Assembly: GCF_003290185.1 (NCBI RefSeq)
Contig: NZ_QNFY01000001.1
Location: 62,001 to 126,000, forward strand
Reading direction: 5' to 3'
Length of the DNA stretch: 64,000 nt
DNA from: Chryseobacterium lathyri
Lineage (GTDB): Bacteria > Bacteroidota > Bacteroidia > Flavobacteriales > Weeksellaceae
Shown one piece after another: positions 49,233-57,439 of this stretch. Made by a program: the position numbers and the translations under genes. Under the pieces are notes generated by a model. That model had not been told where the DNA came from, did no database searches, and worked only from the letters and a program-made list of their open reading frames with translations. Every line of letters starts with the position of its first letter. Position 1 is the stretch's first letter.

Positions 49233-49289
49233 GTCAACAAGTTGATTAGGAAAGAAAATAAAACTTCCCCTTTGAATCAACTTGTTGAC
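49233..49289. repeat. 15-bp perfect inverted repeat with palindromic arms
   Basis: GTCAACAAGTTGATT (49233-49247) and AATCAACTTGTTGAC (49275-49289) are exact complements 27 bp apart. Each arm holds its own dyad TCAAC-N2-GTTGA. It lies 38 bp after the stop of the M28 array and could be its terminator, but each arm also looks like a binding site. The remainder of 48533-49326 is featureless apart from the entry at 48745. Confidence 0.55.
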
Positions 49290-49326
49290 GTAATTTTGCG
49301 GTAAAAAGCTGGCTTAGAACAATACT

Positions 49327-50685
49327 TTACCAGTTCTTATCAATCATATAAATGATCTGTGTCATAGCTGCAGCGCCCAACAGAAGCTCTCTTCTGTTCA
49401 CCTTATCAAAGGTATCTTCTTCCGTGTGATGGATGTCAAAATACCTTTGGGAATCCGGTACCAGCTCTGCCGTAGGGACTCCCATATCATGAAGCGGATA
49501 GATATCAGTCCCTGAATATTTTCCTTCAAAATTATATACTCCGTATGGAATGAATAAACCAGCCCAGCTCTTGATCTGGTTTCTTTTCACATCATCCATT
49601 TCCAGGGCAATTCCCCTTGGAGCAAAGCCGCCCGCATCGGATTCTATGGCGAAAAGGTGCTTCTCGTTCTTTTCCTTGGCCGTTTTTCCATATTGAATGC
49701 CTCCTTTTACGCCATTTTCTTCATTGGCAAAGCAAACAACCCTGATCGTATGATTATTTTTAATCCCTACTTTTTTGAATGTTCTTAAAACCTCAATACT
49801 TTGTACAATTCCTGCTCCGTCGTCATGAGCACCTTCACCCACATCCCATGAATCCAGATGTCCACCGACTACAATCACATTTTGATCTTTCTTGCCGGTG
49901 ATTTCGCCAATGACAGAGTGGGAGAGCTTTTCTCCTTTCATCCCGCAGTTGGAATTAAGCTTTGCAGTGACTTTCTGTGTCTTTAAAAGAGCTTCAAGTT
50001 CATCCGCAGTTGTTGCTCCAATGGCTACGGCAGGAATTTTTGAAACTTTATCTTCATAGCGCATGGCTCCGGTATGCGGAACATCGTCAAAAGCAGAAGA
50101 AAGAGATCTGATGATGGCAAATTTACCTCCTTTTTTAGCCGTTAAAGCAGCAGCCGTTACCCTGTATTTTGCAGCATCGCTGTAGCCTCTGAATGTTTCT
50201 ACAAAAGACTGACTGAAAGGGTAGTTAAAGAATACAATCTTATCTTTTACTTGATCTGCCGGAAGTCTGTCATATTCTTCCATAGATTTTACGATGATGA
50301 TCTCGCCGGAAACATCTTTTCCGCCGGTACCTTCAGAATTTCCGAGAGAAAGCATCTTCAGGTTCTTCCATTTGCCTTCAGAGGTTCTGATCTGCAGGGA
50401 TTCTTTTCCGCGGGTCCAGACCGGAACCATTACTTCCTGAAGCCAAACTTTATCGGCGCCGGCATCACGGAGCTTCTGTTCTGCCCATTTTACAGATTTT
50501 TCATAAGCGGGAGAACCACTTAAGCGATGTCCAATATTTTTAGTCAAATCTTTAAGGTCTGTATAGCCTTTTCCGTTGTTCAGGATTTCTGTGGAGATTT
50601 TGCTGAACTGGACAGAATCTTCCTTTGACTGGCCAAAAGCAGCCATTCCCAGGAATAATAATGAAGTTCCAATTATCTTTTTCAT
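49327..50685 (-). CDS. M28 family metallopeptidase (array member 1)
   Basis: The 452-residue protein has a signal peptide (about 1-19), a PA-type insert (about 110-250) and an M28 zinc peptidase domain. Metal and catalytic residues are complete: VVGGHLDSWD (His276), GAHDDGAG (Asp288), FANEENG (general base Glu322 and ligand Glu323), ESDAGGF (Asp350) and DIHHTEEDT. It probably acts as a secreted or periplasmic aminopeptidase or carboxypeptidase. It is very similar to the next gene and follows it by 3 bp, so both are in one operon. Confidence 0.92.
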   Translation of the reverse strand: MKKIIGTSLLFLGMAAFGQSKEDSVQFSKISTEILNNGKGYTDLKDLTKNIGHRLSGSPAYEKSVKWAEQKLRDAGADKVWLQEVMVPVWTRGKESLQIRTSEGKWKNLKMLSLGNSEGTGGKDVSGEIIIVKSMEEYDRLPADQVKDKIVFFNYPFSQSFVETFRGYSDAAKYRVTAAALTAKKGGKFAIIRSLSSAFDDVPHTGAMRYEDKVSKIPAVAIGATTADELEALLKTQKVTAKLNSNCGMKGEKLSHSVIGEITGKKDQNVIVVGGHLDSWDVGEGAHDDGAGIVQSIEVLRTFKKVGIKNNHTIRVVCFANEENGVKGGIQYGKTAKEKNEKHLFAIESDAGGFAPRGIALEMDDVKRNQIKSWAGLFIPYGVYNFEGKYSGTDIYPLHDMGVPTAELVPDSQRYFDIHHTEEDTFDKVNRRELLLGAAAMTQIIYMIDKNW

Positions 50686-50688
50686 AGT

Positions 50689-52047
50689 TTACCAATTTTT
50701 ATCGATCATATAAATAAGTTGTGTCATTACCGCAGCACCGAGAAGTAATTCTCTGCGGTTTACTTTCTCAAAAGTATCTTCTTCTGTATGGTGAATGTCG
50801 AAATAACGTTGCGGATCTGGAACCAGTTCTGCGGTAGGAACACCCATCTCATGCAGTGGAGCGATATCTGATCCGGAATATTTGCCTTCAAAATTGTATA
50901 CTCCGTAAGGCAGGAACAGATTTACCCAGCTTTTGATCTGATTTCTGTTTTTATCATCCATTTCGAGGGAAATGCCTCTTGGAGAGAAGCCTCCCGCATC
51001 CGTTTCTATCGCAAAAAGATGTTTTTCATTGTTTTCTTTTGCTGCTTTTCCATATTGCTTTCCGCCTTTGGTCCCGTTTTCTTCATTGGCGAAACAAACA
51101 GCCCTGATGGTATGGTTATTTTTAATTCCAAGTTTTTTAAATGTTCTCAGAACTTCAATGCTTTGTACAATTCCGGCACCGTCATCATGTGCACCTTCAC
51201 CCACATCCCATGAATCCAGATGTCCACCGACTACGATGACGCTCTGGTCTTTTTCCCCGGTAATCTCACCAATCACAGAATGGGAGAGTTTCTCCCCTTT
51301 CATTCCGCAGTTGGAATTGAGCTTGGCAATAATCTTTTTGTTTTTTAACAATGTTTCCAGTTCATCTGCGGTTGTATTTCCGATAGTCACTGCAGGTACT
51401 TTGGAGACGTTGTCGTCATACCGCATATTACCTGTATGAGGAACATCATCAAAAGCAGAAGATAAAGATCTGATCATGGCAAATTTTCCTCCTTTCTGAG
51501 CTGTTAAATTGGCTGCAGACCTTCTGTATGCTCCGGCTTCCCGGTATGAAATGAAAGTTTGCACATGTGATTGATTAAAAGGGTAGTTAAAGAACACGAT
51601 CTTATCCTTTACTTGATCTGCGGGAAGCCTGTTGTATTCCTCTAATGATCTTACCATAATGATCTCGCCGGAAACATCTTTTCCGCCCGTTCCTTCAGAG
51701 TTTCCGAGAGAAAGCATCTTCAGCTTCTTCCACTGCCCGTCTGCTGTTTTAATCTGCAGGGATTCTTTACCCCTGACCCAGACCGGAACCATTACTTCCT
51801 GAAGCCAAACTTTATCGGCGCCGGCATCACGGAGCTTCTGTTCTGCCCATTTCACAGATTTTTCATACGCTTCGGTACCGCTTAAACGGTTTCCGATGTT
51901 TTTGGTAAGGTCTTTCAGTTCATTGTAAGCTTTCCCATTATTCAGTATTTCTGTAGAAATTTTACTGAACTGTATTGAATCCTCTTTAGTCTGCCCGAAA
52001 ACAGCCATGCTTACCATTAAAAGTGAAAGAGTGACGGTTTTTTTCAT
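50689..52047 (-). CDS. M28 family metallopeptidase (array member 2)
   Basis: The 452-residue protein is near-identical in layout to member 1, with the same length, signal peptide, VVGGHLDSWD, AHDDGAG, FANEENG, ETDAGGF and DIHHTEEDT. All metal ligands and the catalytic Glu are present. Many differences are conservative, suggesting a recent duplication under selection for activity. It follows member 3 by a single base, in the order 3-2-1 of transcription. Confidence 0.92.
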   Translation of the reverse strand: MKKTVTLSLLMVSMAVFGQTKEDSIQFSKISTEILNNGKAYNELKDLTKNIGNRLSGTEAYEKSVKWAEQKLRDAGADKVWLQEVMVPVWVRGKESLQIKTADGQWKKLKMLSLGNSEGTGGKDVSGEIIMVRSLEEYNRLPADQVKDKIVFFNYPFNQSHVQTFISYREAGAYRRSAANLTAQKGGKFAMIRSLSSAFDDVPHTGNMRYDDNVSKVPAVTIGNTTADELETLLKNKKIIAKLNSNCGMKGEKLSHSVIGEITGEKDQSVIVVGGHLDSWDVGEGAHDDGAGIVQSIEVLRTFKKLGIKNNHTIRAVCFANEENGTKGGKQYGKAAKENNEKHLFAIETDAGGFSPRGISLEMDDKNRNQIKSWVNLFLPYGVYNFEGKYSGSDIAPLHEMGVPTAELVPDPQRYFDIHHTEEDTFEKVNRRELLLGAAVMTQLIYMIDKNW

Positions 52048-52048
52048 T

Positions 52049-53452
52049 TTACCAGTTTTTATCGATGATAAAAATAAGTTGCGTCATTGCTGTAGCCCCT
52101 AACAGTAGCTCTCTTTTGTTCACCTTATCGAAAGTATCCTGTTCAGAGTGGTGGTAATCAAAATATCTTTGTGTATCTACAACCAGTTCAGCTAAAGGAA
52201 TATCCAATTTTTTCAGCGGAGAAATATCCTGAATAGCTTCAGTTTGGTCAAAATCATAAATACCGTAAGGAAGGAAATAATTTTTCCATTCGAAGATCTG
52301 TCTTCGTCTTTGTGGTGACATATCTAAGGAAAATCCTCTTGGAGAATATCCTCCTGCGTCTGTTCCTAAAGCAAAAACATGTTTTTCTCCTTTCTTTTTT
52401 ACATAGGCTGCATACATTTCACGTCCTTGTCCCCCGTTTTCGCTGTTTGCATAAAAAACAATTCTTATCGTATGATTATTTTCGATCCCAAGAGCTTTGA
52501 ATGTTCTTAAAACTTCAATGCATTGTGCAACACCGGTTCCGTCATCAATAGCCCCTTCACCGAAATCCCACGAATCTAATTGAGCTCCTAAAACAATCAC
52601 TTTAGAATCTTTTTTACCCTGAATTTCAGCAATAATATTCGGATTGGTAGTATCGCCTTTTGATTGCGCCGTCATATTCAGTTTGGCGGCAACTTTCTGA
52701 TTTTTTAATAATTTTTCTAATTCATCAGCGGATTTTACTCCAATGGACACGGCAGGAATTCTTACTTTGTCATCAGGTTCGTAATATACCATTTTTGCAT
52801 GTGGTGTATCGTCCATAGCTGTTGTTAAAGATCTTATAATTAAAGCTTTTGCTCCTGTTTTAGCAATCACGGAAGCGGAAATTAATTTAGATTTTGCGGT
52901 AATTAAATAAGAATCATTTGTATTAATGATCTTCGGATCCATCGGAAGATTGACGAAAACGATTTTATCTTTCAATTGTCCAACCGACATAGCATTAAGC
53001 TCAGAAGTTGAATTAATTAAAACAATTTCGCCTGTAAGATCTTTCCCGCCAGTTCCTTCAGAATTCCCGAAAGACAGCATTCTGATATTTTTCCAATCTC
53101 CATTCGCTGTTTTTATTTGCAAAGATTCTCTTCCTCTTATCCAGACCGGAGCTTTGGCTTCCATTCTCCAGATCATCTCAATACCGATAGATTTGAGTTT
53201 TTTTTCTGCCCATTCCACCGCTTTCATATAACCGGGAGTAGCACTGAAACGGGGACCGATCCCTTTGGTAAGTTCCCCAAGATTTTCGTAAGCGGTACCA
53301 TTGGTCATTACCTCGTCTGAGATTCTTTTGAATTCATCATGATAGTTGAACTTAGCCACGGTTGTTTTTTTTACCGGTTTTTTCTGTGGCTTTTTTTGAG
53401 AAAATAAAAATCCACTCAAAAAGAGTGGAAGTATAATGAAGATTTTTTTCAT
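52049..53452 (-). CDS. M28-like protein with altered active site (array member 3, first in operon)
   Basis: The 467-residue protein has the same architecture plus a Lys/Pro-rich insert after the signal peptide (KKPQKKPVKK). The first metal His is Gln291 (VLGAQLDSWD), GAHDD became GAIDD, and the general-base Glu is Ser337 (ANSENG), while Glu338, Asp365 in GTDAGG and the final YHHSEQDT His are kept. Loss of a zinc ligand and the base makes normal peptidase activity unlikely, so it may be a pseudoenzyme or a binding subunit. It is the first gene of the three in transcription order. Confidence 0.88.
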   Translation of the reverse strand: MKKIFIILPLFLSGFLFSQKKPQKKPVKKTTVAKFNYHDEFKRISDEVMTNGTAYENLGELTKGIGPRFSATPGYMKAVEWAEKKLKSIGIEMIWRMEAKAPVWIRGRESLQIKTANGDWKNIRMLSFGNSEGTGGKDLTGEIVLINSTSELNAMSVGQLKDKIVFVNLPMDPKIINTNDSYLITAKSKLISASVIAKTGAKALIIRSLTTAMDDTPHAKMVYYEPDDKVRIPAVSIGVKSADELEKLLKNQKVAAKLNMTAQSKGDTTNPNIIAEIQGKKDSKVIVLGAQLDSWDFGEGAIDDGTGVAQCIEVLRTFKALGIENNHTIRIVFYANSENGGQGREMYAAYVKKKGEKHVFALGTDAGGYSPRGFSLDMSPQRRRQIFEWKNYFLPYGIYDFDQTEAIQDISPLKKLDIPLAELVVDTQRYFDYHHSEQDTFDKVNKRELLLGATAMTQLIFIIDKNW

Positions 53453-53507
53453 TTTTTATTTACCTTTCTTTTTCCGAAGATAAAAGTAGGGAAAAATTAG
53501 GAATTTA

Positions 53508-54752
53508 TTAAGGTTTCATATCGTACATTAACAGTGCTGTAACCAATTTTGGTTCAATGAATGTACATTTTGGAGGCATACTGAGCTTAAGATCAGAAAT
53601 TTTGATCATATCATTGAAACTCACTGGATAGATTCCGAACCCTACTTTGCCCTCACCATTGTCTATTTTTTCTTTTAAATAGTTGATTCCCTGGATATTG
53701 GATGTTCCTTTGGCGTATGATATTTTCTCAGAACTGTCTGAATTTTCTATTTTAAGGATATTTTTGAAAATGTATTTATCTAAAAGATGGTGGTCAAGGT
53801 TGTCAAGGGACATTTCCGTTGAACGTAGGTCATGCTTCACGTGAAGTGAATAGAATTTACCATCCAGGTACATCGAGATGTGGAATTTCTGTGAAGGGAA
53901 ATAAGAAGTTTCACCTTTTTCATGAATCAGGAAATACTGGTCCAGCTCTTTTAAAAACTCTTCGCTGGAAAGCCCGTTAAGATCGGACAGAATTCTGTTG
54001 TAATCATGAATCTTGATCGACTGGTTGGAGACGATAAAACTATAGACAAAATTATAGGCTTCCGTACCGTTGTGTCTTTTATTTTTTTCCTTGTGATATT
54101 TAGCATTCAGAGCAGTAGATCCGATCCTGTGGTGACCATCTGCAATGTAAAACGAGTCAATTTGATCGATTACCTCTTTGAATTGCTGAAGTTTCAGACG
54201 GTTATCTATTCTCCAGATCTTATGCCTGATCCCGATAGAATCCACATGATTGAAAATAGGAACATTCTTCTCTTCATGATTCATCAGAAGCTCAATCTTG
54301 GAATTGGAAGGGTAGGTAAGAAGCACAGGTTCAGCCTGAAGACTTACTTTGTCCAGATAATGAGCCAGCTTTTCTTTTTTCTGTGGAATGGTACTTTCGT
54401 GTCTTTTGATCTTTCCGTTCCAGAAATCTTCAATACTTGCTAATCCCAGCAAGCCTCTGAAAACCTGTTTGTTGGGATAGATTTGCTCATAAAGGTAATA
54501 TGATGAACTGTCCTGGATCAGTTTCTTTTCTTCCAGAAGTTCTTCAAATGTTGAACGGATCTTCCTTAAATTCCGGTCAATATCTTTGGATTTACTTACA
54601 ACATAAGGTTTAATCATATTGATGTAAGTATTTTCAACTTGAGCTTTCTCTGCAATCTCCTCTTGGGTGAAATTGTCCAGCGGATGGGTAGGGAAAGTGC
54701 TCTCAAAGTCTTTATGAGGTCTTATTCCACGGAAAGGTTTAAAAACAGGCAT
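53508..54752 (-). CDS. DUF1015 family protein linked to serine biosynthesis
   Basis: The 414-residue cytoplasmic protein opens with PFRGIRPHKDFESTFPTHPLDN. It carries the family's signature FYIADGHHRIGSTALN (near 205), a DGHHR motif like that of ParB/sulfiredoxin-fold nucleotide-binding proteins. A C-terminal FIEPKLVTALLMYDM follows. DUF1015 genes are frequently found next to serA and serC in Bacteroidetes and Firmicutes, as here: serA ends 3 bp upstream. An enzymatic or regulatory part in serine metabolism, possibly serine phosphorylation, is inferred; it has no proven function known to me. Confidence 0.85.
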   Translation of the reverse strand: MPVFKPFRGIRPHKDFESTFPTHPLDNFTQEEIAEKAQVENTYINMIKPYVVSKSKDIDRNLRKIRSTFEELLEEKKLIQDSSSYYLYEQIYPNKQVFRGLLGLASIEDFWNGKIKRHESTIPQKKEKLAHYLDKVSLQAEPVLLTYPSNSKIELLMNHEEKNVPIFNHVDSIGIRHKIWRIDNRLKLQQFKEVIDQIDSFYIADGHHRIGSTALNAKYHKEKNKRHNGTEAYNFVYSFIVSNQSIKIHDYNRILSDLNGLSSEEFLKELDQYFLIHEKGETSYFPSQKFHISMYLDGKFYSLHVKHDLRSTEMSLDNLDHHLLDKYIFKNILKIENSDSSEKISYAKGTSNIQGINYLKEKIDNGEGKVGFGIYPVSFNDMIKISDLKLSMPPKCTFIEPKLVTALLMYDMKP

Positions 54753-54755
54753 ATT

Positions 54756-55721
54756 TTATCTTATGGTTTCTTTTTGTAGCTTAATAATTTGTTCTGCAAG
54801 TTCTGCTCCGATTTTCTCCTGTGCATCTATGGTGTTTCCACCTACGTGAGGCGAAAGAGATAATGCAGGATTCATCAGTAAAGGGAGTTCCGGAGTCGGT
54901 TCGTTTTCGAATACATCCAGTGCGGCACCCGCTACTTTTTCAGATTCAATGAAATCTATAAGGGTTACCTCATTGATTACACCGCCTCTTGCAGTATTTA
55001 CTATGTAGACTCCATCTTTCATTTTTTCAAACTGAGGTGTGTCTATAATATATTCATTCGTTTTTGGAGTATTGATGCTGATGAAATCTGTATCTTTAAG
55101 GAAAGCATCCATATCATTGGTGGAAGTGATCTCAAAGTTCAGACTCTGTCCATCGAAAAAGTCCAGGGTAAGAACTCTTGTCTTAGGATTTTTTGTCAGC
55201 ACCTTAATTTTCATTCCCAATGCTATCCCCATTTTTACAACTTCCTGCCCAATACTTCCAAAGCCGATTACTCCAAGTGTTTTTCCTGAAAGTTCATACG
55301 CTTTGCTGAATGACTTTTTCATAGCATCGAAATGGGTTTCCCCCTCCAATGGCATCAGCCGGTTCGATTCGTGAAGGAATCTTGCCAGTGCAAAAAAGTG
55401 TCCGAAAACAAGCTCAGCTACTGATTTTGAAGATGCTGTAGGCGTGTTGATCACTTTTATACCTTTGCTTTTAGCATAATCAACATCAATATTATCCATT
55501 CCGATACCGCCGCGTCCAATGATTTTCAGGCTTGGGCAAGCATCGATTATGTCCTGTCTTACTTTCGTCGCGCTCCTTACCAAAAGAATATCCACGTTAT
55601 TTTCATTAATGAAATTGATCACGTGATTCTGTGCCACTCTGTTCGGCAGGACTTCAAATCCTGCTTCCGTAAGGGCCAGTTCTCCTGTTTTCGAGATTCC
55701 GTCGTTTGCTAAAACTTTCAT
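54756..55721 (-). CDS. serA: D-3-phosphoglycerate dehydrogenase (short form)
   Basis: The 321-residue D-2-hydroxyacid dehydrogenase has catalytic residues in RSATKVR and GRGGIGMDNID (substrate loop), the NAD-binding LGVIGFGSIGQEV (150-162), Arg in NTARGGVINE, Glu in ENEP (FENEPTPELP) and His in SPHVGG. It lacks the C-terminal ACT domain of long SerA, so it should not be inhibited by serine in the usual way. It makes 3-phosphohydroxypyruvate, the substrate of SerC encoded just upstream. It is coupled to DUF1015 downstream (3 bp). Confidence 0.9.
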   Translation of the reverse strand: MKVLANDGISKTGELALTEAGFEVLPNRVAQNHVINFINENNVDILLVRSATKVRQDIIDACPSLKIIGRGGIGMDNIDVDYAKSKGIKVINTPTASSKSVAELVFGHFFALARFLHESNRLMPLEGETHFDAMKKSFSKAYELSGKTLGVIGFGSIGQEVVKMGIALGMKIKVLTKNPKTRVLTLDFFDGQSLNFEITSTNDMDAFLKDTDFISINTPKTNEYIIDTPQFEKMKDGVYIVNTARGGVINEVTLIDFIESEKVAGAALDVFENEPTPELPLLMNPALSLSPHVGGNTIDAQEKIGAELAEQIIKLQKETIR

Positions 55722-55736
55722 GTGTTATTTAGATTT

Positions 55737-55825
55737 AAAGATTGAAAAATTTAATTATTTAAAAATTTTAAATCGGGGCGCAAATTAATAAATTTTAATT
55801 AACTGCTCTAAATTTTTCAATCTTT
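55737..55825. repeat. 17-bp perfect inverted repeat between serC and serA
   Basis: AAAGATTGAAAAATTTA (55737-55753) and TAAATTTTTCAATCTTT (55809-55825) are exact complements 55 bp apart and nearly fill the 121-bp gap between serA's start and serC's stop. It may act as a transcript-shaping hairpin inside the operon. Confidence 0.55.
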
Positions 55826-55842
55826 GAATTTTTAATGCTCAA

Positions 55843-56907
55843 TTATTTAATAGATTTCATAACATCAACAAGAACCTGCACACTTTCAATTGGTAAAGCA
55901 TTGTATAAACTTGCTCTGTAACCACCCAGGCTTCTGTGTCCGTTCAGCCCGCTTATTCCTGCGGCTTTCCATGCAGTGTCGAATGCTTCTTTTTTGCTCT
56001 CATCTGTGATGTTGAAAGAAACATTCATTAAAGAACGGTCTTCTTTTACACAGAATGTTTCAAACAGAGGATTGCTGTCGATCTCATCATATAAAAGTTT
56101 TGCCTTTGCCTCATTTCTGGCTTCTGCTGCTGCAATTCCTCCGTTCTTTTCAAGATACTGTAAAGTAAGAAGGGAAGCATAGACAGGGAAAACCGGAGGG
56201 GTGTTGTACATGGATTCTTTTGAAATATGTTGGGAATAATCCAGAATAGAAAGCATGTTCTCTCTTCCTGTTTTCCCAAGAATTTCTTTTTTAATGACCA
56301 CCAGGGTAACTCCTGCAGGTCCCATATTTTTCTGAGCTCCGGCATAGATAAGATCAAATTTTGAAAAATCAAGTTGTCTTGAGAAAATATCAGAACTCAT
56401 ATCACAAACCATCAAAGTATCTACTTCGGGGAAAGATTTCATCTGAGTTCCGTAGATTGTATTGTTCGACGTGCAGTGGAAATAATCGTATTCTGAACCT
56501 ACCGTATAATTTTTAGGAATAAAAGAATAGTTTTCTTCTTTGGAAGAGCCTACCACATCCACATTTCCTAATTTCTTAGCTTCTTTAATAGCTCCTGCCG
56601 CCCATGTTCCTGTATCCAGGTAAGCTGCTTTACCGCCTACTTTTAGCAGATTGTAGGGAACCATCGCAAACTGCAGGCTTGCACCGCCACCTAAATAAAG
56701 CACTTCATAATCATCACCAAGGTTCATCAGTCTTTTCACAATGGCACGTGCTTCGTCCATTACAGCAACAAAATCCTTGCTTCTGTGCGAAATTTCAAGG
56801 AGAGACAGTCCGATTCCGTTAAAATCTAAAATAGCTTCTGCTGATTTTTCAAATACCTCCTGAGGTAAGATGCATGGTCCTGCGCTGAAGTTGTGCTTTT
56901 TGCTCAT
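55843..56907 (-). CDS. serC: Phosphoserine aminotransferase
   Basis: Start taken at the ATG at 56907 (MSKKHNFSAGPCILP), giving 354 residues; the ATG at 56931 adds eight residues not typical of SerC. Motifs are FSAGPCILPQEV, ISHRSKDF, GGGASLQFAMVP, MSSDIFSR and the PLP Lys in YAGAQKNMGPAG, followed by LNGHRSLGGYRASLYNALP. The enzyme converts 3-phosphohydroxypyruvate to phosphoserine. With serA and DUF1015 it forms a serine operon. No serB phosphatase is seen in the window. Confidence 0.94.
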   Translation of the reverse strand: MSKKHNFSAGPCILPQEVFEKSAEAILDFNGIGLSLLEISHRSKDFVAVMDEARAIVKRLMNLGDDYEVLYLGGGASLQFAMVPYNLLKVGGKAAYLDTGTWAAGAIKEAKKLGNVDVVGSSKEENYSFIPKNYTVGSEYDYFHCTSNNTIYGTQMKSFPEVDTLMVCDMSSDIFSRQLDFSKFDLIYAGAQKNMGPAGVTLVVIKKEILGKTGRENMLSILDYSQHISKESMYNTPPVFPVYASLLTLQYLEKNGGIAAAEARNEAKAKLLYDEIDSNPLFETFCVKEDRSLMNVSFNITDESKKEAFDTAWKAAGISGLNGHRSLGGYRASLYNALPIESVQVLVDVMKSIK

Positions 56908-57029
56908 ATTTTTACTTTTTTGGTTGTGCAAGAATTTTATGGACTTGCGGTTTATTATTGATATTTTACTAGATTCCTTTAAGTTTATGGTTAAAAAAAC
57001 CGCCTCATTATGCTGAGACGGAGCTTTTA

Positions 57030-57380
57030 TTATTCACCGTGTAAGAATGCTTTTTTATTAAGCAGGGTTTCTTCAGATTCTACGTGGTCTTCGTCCGGAA
57101 CACAACAGTCTACCGGGCAGACAGCTGCACACTGAGGTTCTTCATGGAAGCCCTTACATTCCGTACATTTATCTGTTACAATGAAATATACATCATCACT
57201 TACCGGTTCCTGCGGCGAATCTGCATCTACAGTAAGTCCTGACGGCATGGTCACAGTACCTGTAAGGGCAGTACCTTCAGAAGCTTTCCAATCTACGGCC
57301 CCTTCATATATTGCATTATTTGGGCATTCCGGTTCGCAGGCTCCGCAATTAATGCATTCATCAGTTATTTTAATAGCCAT
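57030..57380 (-). CDS. 4Fe-4S dicluster ferredoxin with insert
   Basis: The 116-residue protein has two cysteine clusters, CINCGACEPECPNNAI (about 9-24) and CTECKGFHEEPQCAAVCPVDCC (about 73-94). The second cluster has the expanded CxxC-x8-C spacing typical of Allochromatium-type ferredoxins. A 45-residue insert with strands (GTALTGTVTMPSGLTVDADSP) separates the clusters, longer than in common bacterial ferredoxins. It carries electrons at low potential. It is divergent from the acyl-CoA reductase gene, and a hairpin near 56999-57022 probably ends its transcript. Confidence 0.9.
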   Translation of the reverse strand: MAIKITDECINCGACEPECPNNAIYEGAVDWKASEGTALTGTVTMPSGLTVDADSPQEPVSDDVYFIVTDKCTECKGFHEEPQCAAVCPVDCCVPDEDHVESEETLLNKKAFLHGE

Positions 57381-57393
57381 CGCTAATTTTTTT

Positions 57394-57411
57394 TAAATTT
57401 GCACAAAATTA
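57394..57411. promoter_or_regulatory. Back-to-back promoter -7 boxes for divergent genes
   Basis: TAAATTTG (57394-57401, plus) and, on the minus strand, TAATTTTG (57411-57404) both match TAnnTTTG exactly and are separated by two bases. They serve the acyl-CoA reductase (ATG 57440) and ferredoxin (ATG 57380) genes. RNA polymerases at the two sites would collide, so the promoters should be mutually exclusive. Confidence 0.55.
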
Positions 57412-57439
57412 CAAAATATTCCCCAATTTAAAAGTAATT

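Noticed and set aside
48998..49240. 80-codon minus-strand frame in the gap before the M28 array
   Set aside because: Composition is Phe/Leu/Ser-rich in an AT-rich gap, it runs into the inverted repeat and lacks any domain; it looks like chance.
49233..49289. Terminal inverted repeats of a small transposon
   Set aside because: The arms are 27 bp apart, with no target-site duplication, no transposase and no second copy in the window.
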